From NCBI GenBank assembly GCA_004519485.1, contig CP038108.1:992001-1056000 (forward strand): DNA of 64,000 nucleotides. The letters are read 5' to 3'. The notes below the pieces were generated by a model that searched no databases, was not told the origin of the DNA, and saw only the letters and a list, made by a program, of their open reading frames with translations. Source of the DNA: Nannochloropsis oceanica. Taxonomy: Eukaryota; Sar; Eustigmatophyceae; Eustigmatales; Monodopsidaceae. The first letter of the stretch is position 1; each line of letters begins with the position of its first letter. This document shows, in pieces, positions 57,545 to 64,000 of this stretch. A program made the translations under genes and the position numbers.

Positions 57545-58018
57545 ATGCCTGTCTTCGCCCTCCAACTCAAGGCGGACCTCGAGGGCGTCTCAAGCATCAA
57601 CACCACGGGACGGTATTGCCTGGATCTTAGCAAGGACGGGGAGGGTAAGAAGGGCATCTACATCGACCAATCTGACGAGGTTGAGATGGCCGACAGCCGG
57701 GGCACATGCCACCTGCAGGTAAAGCTCCCCGGTATGACGAAACCCGCCAACCTCGTAATTCTCGAGACTCTTTCCTACACTGCCGGGGACAGCGGCAACT
57801 TTAAGACGGTGGCACGCATCGAGGCTAGGGGCCTGGACGTGGATGCGTGGCAAGCGCGCGAGGATTTTGTGGTCGTGTCCGAAGGGGGTAAACGGTTCGA
57901 GAATGCGGACTTGGGCGAGGGAGACTATACAGAATATGACGAGGAGCACGATCAGGCTGTGTCGGTTCTTGAAATTGAGACAAAGGTCGTTGTGGTGAGG
58001 GACCTAAAAAAAAAGTGA
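57545..58018 (+). CDS. DUF866/CZIB-family protein lacking the CXXC zinc motifs
   Basis: 157 residues, one exon, close to the family's usual 160. Human CZIB (C1orf123) is a small zinc-binding beta protein of uncertain role. The family skeleton is clear: FALQLKADLEGV at the start, DSGNFKTVARIEARGLDVD in the middle, and FENADLGEGDYTEYDEEHDQ with SVLEIETK at the end. Where the family has two CXXC pairs, this protein reads SKDGEG and VKLPGM; its only cysteines are two isolated ones (YCLDL and GTCHL). Zinc cannot be held in the usual way. The frame is intact and codon use looks like its neighbours, so this is a divergent protein, not an obvious pseudogene. It is convergent with the RNA polymerase gene. 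Confidence 0.82.
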   Translation: MPVFALQLKADLEGVSSINTTGRYCLDLSKDGEGKKGIYIDQSDEVEMADSRGTCHLQVKLPGMTKPANLVILETLSYTAGDSGNFKTVARIEARGLDVDAWQAREDFVVVSEGGKRFENADLGEGDYTEYDEEHDQAVSVLEIETKVVVVRDLKKK

Positions 58019-58371
58019 GGTATCCAAGAAAATGTAATCTAGTGGCTTCGGCTCGAAAGAATCAAATTAATTATACGATAAGAGAGAGGGAAAAGCAAGA
58101 TGTTTGTGCGCTGGAATTTAAGTGGAGCATTCATTTCTTTTGGGTCGTCTTCCCATTTCCTGTAATTATTTAACATTTGCTTACTTGCGTTTGTGGGCAC
58201 AAAGGTAATGGTGGTCGTCGTTGTAAGTGAGTTTCTTATCGATCTCACGAATCTCTTCCCTCTCGATTTCTGTTTTTCCAGTGTCATCGCTATAGCCCCA
58301 GACTCTAGCTATACAAGTTCCTTCATGCCCTCTCTTCCTCTCTTCCTCTCTTCCTCCTTACCCCTCAACAT
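58019..58371. other. Convergent 3' interval, CZIB-like / RNA polymerase
   Basis: 353 bases, AT-rich on the left and C/T-rich (CTCTTCC repeats, about 58327-58360) on the right. No gene is seen. Confidence 0.6.
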
Positions 58372-61300
58372 CTAATCGAAGAAGTAGGGCGAGTCCTTCA
58401 CCTCGTCCAGCTTTAGCGCGCCTCGCTGGGGGATGGCTGGGAACTCCACGTCCGGGAAACGAGCTACGAGAGAGTCCCGCAGGTTTTCGAGGACGGGCTG
58501 CTCGTACAGGTCGACGAAACAGTCGCGGAGGGAGGCGTTCATGGTGTCTACATTGCTCGCGTGACACCAGTAGCTGTCGTGCACGGCCGTGAAGGGGATG
58601 TCGAGGGCCTGCAGCTTGTTGGCCGTCATAAGCATGTGGGTCGAGTCCAGGGAGTGAACAAAATTGGGGGGGAAGGCAGAGCGCTGCCGGGCGGAGGAGA
58701 CAGGCAGTTTGTCGTTACAATCAATTAGGATGACGCTCTGAATCAGGGTCTTGACCAACAGGCCCTTGTCGCGCCGGTAGGGCTGAATGACAGGGAGGCC
58801 AAGGGGGGTGACCCACGACATGGGCTGCCCCTGCTTGGCCACTAGACTGGCGCACGTTGCCAGCCATTCCATGATGTTTCGTGCTGCAGAGAAGAGCTCC
58901 GCTAGCTTGGATAGAGTGACGGTTGCTACGTATCTCGAGGCCTCGTAGACGTCTTGCTCCTCCTCCTTGGTCAGCATCCGCCCTCCCTCCCGCTCCTGTA
59001 ATTTCTCTTTCAGTCTCGCCTGGATCTGCTTGCGGGCACCGATGTAGGTGACGCCATATACACTCGTCATGACCGTCTGTTTCACCACCTTCCTATTGAT
59101 CACCCCATCCACCAACTGAGCGCATCGCTGCTGCCTCCTCTCCTCCTCCGTCGCCGTGCGAGGCAAAGTCTTCACGGCCTCGGCATGGACATGCTTCACC
59201 ACTCGATCGCACACCCCGGTATACACGTCCTGGGGCACCTCCGAGTGGATAAGATTCACCTGCTTCGCCCCCTCCTCGTCCCTCCCCAGTGCCGCGTAGT
59301 GCTGCAGCCCATTACACGACCCGTCCATGTGCACCGGTACGCCCGACAGAAACCCCTCAACGTCCCCACTCTCCAACGCTGCCACGATCTCCTTACATAC
59401 CGCCAAGGCCTGCCAGGGCTCCTCCGCCTTCTGCCACCATCCCTTTCCGTCCAGCGGCCGCGCGGCCGAGTCGTAGATCTCCTCCATTTTCCCTTCCACG
59501 TACTTTACACGCCCCTCAAACGACAACTTGTCCTTCCCACACAAGTTGGCCAGATGAATCTTCAGCCACCGAATTCCGTCCTTTCCCAGCGCCCTCTTGT
59601 CTGCGAATCTCAACATACCCCGGCACATATCCGAGCCCAGGTGGTTTAAATTGGGAGGGACAGGATAAGCCCGGCCTCGGAAGTCGAGGTTGTAAGGGAA
59701 GTAGAAGGTGTGCTGTCGGAACTCCTGGGCGATGCGGAGCTTGATTTCCGTGTCGCATCGGAGAGAGAAGAGCTCAGCGTTGCGTTTCTTGACACGTTGG
59801 GCAAATTGAATACGCTCTCGGAGGAGGGCACGGTCTCGGGAACGTCGGCCTTCAACGTCGCTTTCTTCTCCGCCTCCTGCTGCTGCTGCTGTTGGCTCTG
59901 CCTGGGCCAGGAACTCCCCCTCCTCTTCGGCGACGGAAGCGAGGGAGGAAGGGAAGGAGGGGAGGGTCAGGTCCTTCTTGCTGGGCAAATCTCCGACAGT
60001 AAGTCCACGGGAATAGGCCTCTTGAATGGTATCGAGCACATCCGCATTGATCACCCATGGGACACGTCCCAAAAAGTTGAGGGCCCCATACACCTCAGGC
60101 ATGGACGCCCGTCGCAGCGCCTCGAACTGCGCCTTGCAGTTTTGAGAGCGGACCACGTACGACTTGAGTTGGACGTAGCCCCCCGAGTCGAGGGCATGCC
60201 AAGGACGGGGCTCGACCAACATGGGCCGGTACCGCGGGGTGAGGTAGTTTTGCAAGTCGTCTGACGCAACCATGCTGCGGTAGGTGGCGTCGTCCAGGAA
60301 AAGCAAGCCCCGCTTTTTTAGCTTCCGAGTAGTCTCCAGTTCGATGTGAAAGGCAGGAGGGCGCTCATGGTCCTCTATCAGCGAGAGAGGGGAAGGAGGA
60401 GGGAGAGGATTTCCCGCAGTAACGGCTGCTGCCCGCGCCGCCGCCGCGTCCCGGACTTGCTGCAGCTGCTGTTGCTGATACCGTCGGTCGTCTCTCCACT
60501 CCCTCTTTTTCTCCATCACTGAAGTTGCCCCTACCTCCCCTTCTGCCTCGGCCCACAGCTCGGGGGATGCCTTGGCCACGCGGTGGAGCTCGTTGAGGAG
60601 CATGCCCCCCACCTTGATCTTCAAGTCCGGGTGCCAAAGCCCGTCCTCCAGGGCTTCGCGTGCCTTCCTATTCACACGCTTCATGCTGATCGTCCCATTC
60701 TCCCTCAAGGTATTGAGGACCCGATCACCGTACGTCTCGGTGAGCCGAAGGAAGTTTACTTCGGTCCGGACGGCGTCGGCGATGTGGAGGAGGAGCAAGG
60801 CAAGAGGCACGCCTTGGTTGCCGTGGCGGACGATAAGATTGATGGTCTCGTGAATGGTCAGCACGGCTAGCTTCTCAGGGGAGACGAGGGCCAGAAAAGG
60901 GCCGTAGGTGCCCACGCCGTTGCCCAAATCAGCCCATTTGCCTTCGCGGAGCTTGCAGTGCAGGACCTCCATGGCCGTGATCATGGGGGCGTACCTAAGG
61001 GAGGGAAAGGGGGGGAGGGGAAGGAGGAAGGGCGAATATGAAAAATCTAAAAGTTACTCAAGACAATGGTCAGTAAGGACGGGTGTACAAGTAGCGTAAC
61101 GATAACAACAGCAATAAGGGCAAGGCAGGTCGGCTTCGCTTTACATCTCTTCCATGGAAGGACCCGTCCAGTGCGCTAGCTTCAACGTACCAGGCGAAGA
61201 TCTGGCGCTTGACCACAGGCAGATTTGCAGCTTTCCCCGAGCTAAACAGTGTATCTTGCACTTCCTTGTATTCGGCCAGGGCTTCGGCGATAGTTCCTTG

Positions 61301-62041
61301 CTCCAACTGGATTTCTAACCGGTGCATGCGCTCTTGTTCGGTTTCGATGGGGGAAAGGTGCTCGTTCGGAATGAGGTGCTGCTGTTGTTGTTGTTGCTGC
61401 TGCTGCTGCTGCTGAGGCATGCTGCCTGACGAGGAAGGGGAGGATGATACAGAATAAAAGTCTTCTTCGATTTCGTCCAAGAAAAATGCCATCTCGTTCG
61501 CCTCCCCATACATGCTCACGCTACTCTGCTCCACTCCCTCGCTCACTACTGCGTCTTGCTGCCTCGTAAAATCTACTTGGTGGCTGTGCCTCGCCTCGCA
61601 CATCATAGCAGCTGCCTGATCCCGCAGGCTCTCAATAGTAGGAGGCAGCAACGGGTGGCCTTGCTGCTGGAGGCGTCGGCGTATGACATCCAGGTCTTGC
61701 TGTTGCTTGAGCACTTGATAGAGTTCCTTGAAAGAGCCGCTACTGTTATCCCTGCCATTTCCCCGGCCGCTGTTTCCGGTGGCATTGTGGGCGCTGGAGA
61801 GCTCAGTAGGGTCAGTGGAGGTGACCGCCGAGGCCTGGGCTTGGATGGAGCGGGCCTCGATCGGGGTTGTGGAGGTGGGCATGGCGACAGCGGCTGGCAC
61901 CATCCGGTCCAAGAGGCGTCTTGCTGCGGCCATGGCCCGTCGTTGTTGGTGGTGCAAAGGTGGCTGAGTAATGCTGCTGGCTAGCACGTCGTGTCGTATG
62001 CGTTCGCAGCCACAGCTCTTGAAGAAGCCTGCGCGCAGCAT
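58372..62041 (-). CDS. RPOT: Phage-type single-subunit organellar RNA polymerase (RPOT/POLRMT)
   Basis: Transcribes organellar DNA, probably mitochondrial. 1157 residues in two exons, 62041-61191 and 60994-58372 (196-base intron GTACGTTG...CCCTTAG; the join gives IFAWYAPMITAMEVL). The T7-type motifs are in order: RGRAYPVPPNLNHLGSD, HMDGSCNGLQHYAALGRD (~838, catalytic Asp), RKVVKQTVMTSVYGVTYIGA (~918, the O-helix Lys and Tyr), FVHSLDSTHMLMTANKL, and IPFTAVHDSYWCHA (~1085, second catalytic Asp). It ends SPYFFD, similar to the family's FFA-type end. The N-terminal extension starts MLRAGFFKSCGCERIRHD, likely a mitochondrial presequence, and includes a poly-Gln run near residue 210. No signal peptide, which argues against the plastid. 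Confidence 0.95.
61380..61415 (-). repeat. CAG/CAA tract coding poly-Gln in the RNA polymerase extension
   Basis: Twelve consecutive Gln codons on the minus strand, mixed CAG and CAA, in a non-conserved region. Confidence 0.9.
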
Positions 62042-62489
62042 GGCTGCTGATAGGGTGGCTGCTCCTCTATTAGGTAGGTGGCTGTTGTGGTGATGATGTG
62101 GAATGCTGGCCGTCGCAGATTATGTGTGCTGTTTATCTGGCCAGTCCCCTCCCTCCCTCCACGGCCTTCGCACCTGTAAGATTGTGTGCGTTGGTGTGGT
62201 ATACTTGGTGAGTCGCAGGACGGGTGCCAGAATCGTGGTAGATGTGGTACCCGCCAGGTGTGCTCGTGGCCATTTGCTTCGCCAGGCCCTCCTTTGCCCG
62301 TTTCCACACATGCTTGCGCCACATTTCACTTCAATGCCCCTAGTCGTGATTTTGTAAGACCTTACATGTGCTCTCACGTCTCATACTGCCAGTCACAGCC
62401 TCACTTAGTCCCTTTATTAACTTCCCTGCGCACAGGTCGGGCTCCATTCTGTCTGGTTTTGCTCGTGGGCTGACTGCAAGCCCGCTACC
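62042..62489. promoter_or_regulatory. Divergent interval, RNA polymerase / plastid coiled-coil gene
   Basis: 448 bases between opposed ATGs; no gene or named element seen. Confidence 0.35.
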
Positions 62490-63574
62490 ATGACTCCGAG
62501 TATCCTCCTCCGCACACGACAACGACGACGACACGCAACCCCTTTCCGGCAGCTTCATTCCCTCCATGCTTTCCTCCTCCTTGTTATTCTTCTCTATCTC
62601 ATCAGTGTAATCCAGGCCTTTGTCATGATTCCTGCGACGTGGCAGGCCCGGCAGCAGCAGCCATCACGCACTACCACTGCCCACGTCCGGTCCGTTTTTG
62701 CCAGCAATGGGGAGATAGATAGCCAAGGCATCGACAAGGCCATTATCAATGCAGTCATGGCAGCTGCTGAAAAGGAGCAAGCTCAATCACAGCCACAAAG
62801 CAAGGGGGATGGCAAGGCCAAGGACGACGACGGGCCGAGTGGCCCCAGGGATTTTTACAGCGTGAATGCCGCAGACGAAGAACTCGCCGAGGCACAAGAA
62901 CGCTATGCTCAGGCCCGAGCGCGGCGTGAGCGCTTCTTAATGGAGGCACAGGCCAACTTTCGCCAAATGGCAGAGAAAGCTGATGAGGAGTTGCAGGCGT
63001 TCGTGGACCAGGAGGAGGCGATGGCGCAAGCGCTGGAACTACGGGTGAAGGAAGTGAAAGAGGTGAAAGAGGAGGTCTCGGCGCTCGTCAAGGAGGCAGA
63101 CGAGCTGATGGGAGGAGGAAAGAAAATTATGGCTTTGTTTGACGTGGTCTCAACATTGTCCTTTTTGGTGGTGCTGGACACGTTTTATGTGAGCTATCTC
63201 GCCTACCGAGGTAGCGAGCTGTTAACCACGTCCTTAGCCACCGAGGTCATCTTGGGTGGGTTCTTGTTCTTTAAGGTAAAGTGGACGGAAAAGGATGTCA
63301 TATTCAGGGAAAACGAAGGAAAGCATGGGGCTGAATTTCGGTGCAGAGGGTGCGCAAGCCATAACATAGGCACGCAAGGAGGAAAAACACAATCACCTTC
63401 TCACTCCTCCCCCCTCCACCTCCCTCTTCCGCGTCCGCACACACTCATGAATACTTTCAGATCAAGCAACGGGAGACGGCCCTATTAGAAAAAGAAGGGA
63501 ACAAGAGCACTAGCACAAACAGCAAGAACATCAGCAATAATAATAGCAACAACAGCCAGCAACGGAGGATATGA
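62490..63574 (+). CDS. Plastid-targeted coiled-coil membrane protein, function unknown
   Basis: 299 residues in two exons (62490-63275 and 63461-63574, intron GTAAAGTG...CTTTCAG, phase 0). The N-terminus has a hydrophobic stretch (HAFLLLVILLYLISVIQAFV) ending in AFVMIP, a heterokont plastid leader. A long charged coiled coil follows (residues ~130-205: EELAEAQERYAQARARRERF, ELRVKEVKEVKEEVSALVKE). Then comes a hydrophobic helix pair (~213-260: MALFDVVSTLSFLVVLDTFY, LATEVILGGFLFFKI). The C-terminal tail is Asn/Ser-rich and probably disordered. It may be anchored in a plastid membrane. No family recognised. It is convergent with the ABC-F gene. Confidence 0.78.
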
Positions 63575-63778
63575 AGAAAAAGGGAAAGTTAAAATCTGGA
63601 AAAGAGAAGCCAGGTAGACGGGATGATTAAGCTGTGTACAACAGTCCTTGACTGTTCGGAATGCAAAAAATGTGGATGGACTCTGTTATCACCTTGTCAC
63701 CATTTCGATTTTATTCAATGCCTTGTTGCTTTCATTTACTATTGGTTCAAATCTAGTTCAATTCCTAAGTGACGTGCT

Positions 63779-64000
63779 TTACTCTCTCCCTCCTCCCTCC
63801 TTCCATTTTGCCTTCGCTTGCTGTGCCCGGTACGTAACGTACTCGTTGTAATTGCCAGGGAACATGCACACATTCCCCTTTTCCTCGAAGGCCAGCGTGT
63901 GGGTGCACACGCGGTCTAGAAACCACCGATCGTGCGAGATCACCACGGCGCACCCTGAGAAGTCCCGCAACGCCTCCTCCAACGCCCGCAGCGTCGCAAC
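63779..64000 (-). CDS. ABC-F ATPase, EttA-like, C-terminal end, cut by the window edge
   Basis: 73 residues of the second ATPase domain. VATLRALEEALRDF matches the segment after the Walker B of EttA (LDVNTLRALEEAL), followed by the switch VVISHDRWFLDRVCTHTLAFE and the EttA-type FPGNYNEYV. EttA gates translation elongation on bacterial-type ribosomes, so a plastid or mitochondrial role is likely, but the N-terminus lies outside the window. It ends with a short basic tail. Confidence 0.85.
   Translation of the reverse strand, partial: VATLRALEEALRDFSGCAVVISHDRWFLDRVCTHTLAFEEKGNVCMFPGNYNEYVTYRAQQAKAKWKEGGGRE

Noticed and set aside
63740-63765. GGTTCAAATCT resembling a tRNA T-loop
   Set aside because: No pairing T-stem, acceptor stem or anticodon arm can be drawn around it.

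Overview
This is nuclear DNA of a eukaryotic alga with a secondary (heterokont-type) plastid, most likely a eustigmatophyte such as Nannochloropsis; the genus is an inference. The genes are eukaryotic (COPA, MCM10, proteasome alpha, farnesyltransferase, NSUN2) with few, mostly short introns. Several proteins begin with a signal peptide followed by a phenylalanine motif (for example AFIP, GAFLAP), the bipartite leader that heterokont algae use to reach a plastid inside the ER. A light-dependent protochlorophyllide reductase supports photosynthesis.

Layout: 1-12 kb holds the end of an organellar chaperonin 60, a WD40 protein, a plastid-type PPR protein, proteasome alpha-4, a steroid-5-alpha-reductase-like gene with an in-frame TAG, a low-complexity orphan and ZNHIT1. 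The largest gene-poor interval (12-14.8 kb) carries two broken kinase fragments in an inverted repeat. From 14.8 to 30 kb come a large HPS5-like trafficking protein, POR, ATP10, an LRR protein, RPL12, DNAJC11 and an orphan that may be MED17. From 30 to 48 kb: SCYL1 and COPA (divergent), MCM10, an SPX protein, NSUN2 and a bubblegum-type acyl-CoA synthetase. From 48 to 64 kb: an orphan, FNTB, a probable plastid orphan, another orphan, a CZIB/DUF866 protein without its zinc cysteines, a phage-type organellar RNA polymerase, a plastid coiled-coil membrane protein, and the end of an EttA-like ABC-F ATPase.

Intron-exon structures were worked out by reading splice sites and checking that frame and family motifs continue across each junction; none is backed by transcripts. 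Of 27 adjacent gene pairs, 25 lie on opposite strands, so the window is an almost unbroken series of divergent and convergent pairs.

The genes do not form one pathway. Functional links are local: SCYL1 beside COPA (both COPI transport), and a set of organelle genes (Cpn60, PPR, POR, ATP10, DNAJC11, RNA polymerase, EttA). No viral, LTR or Polinton-like element, CRISPR array or convincing tRNA gene was seen.
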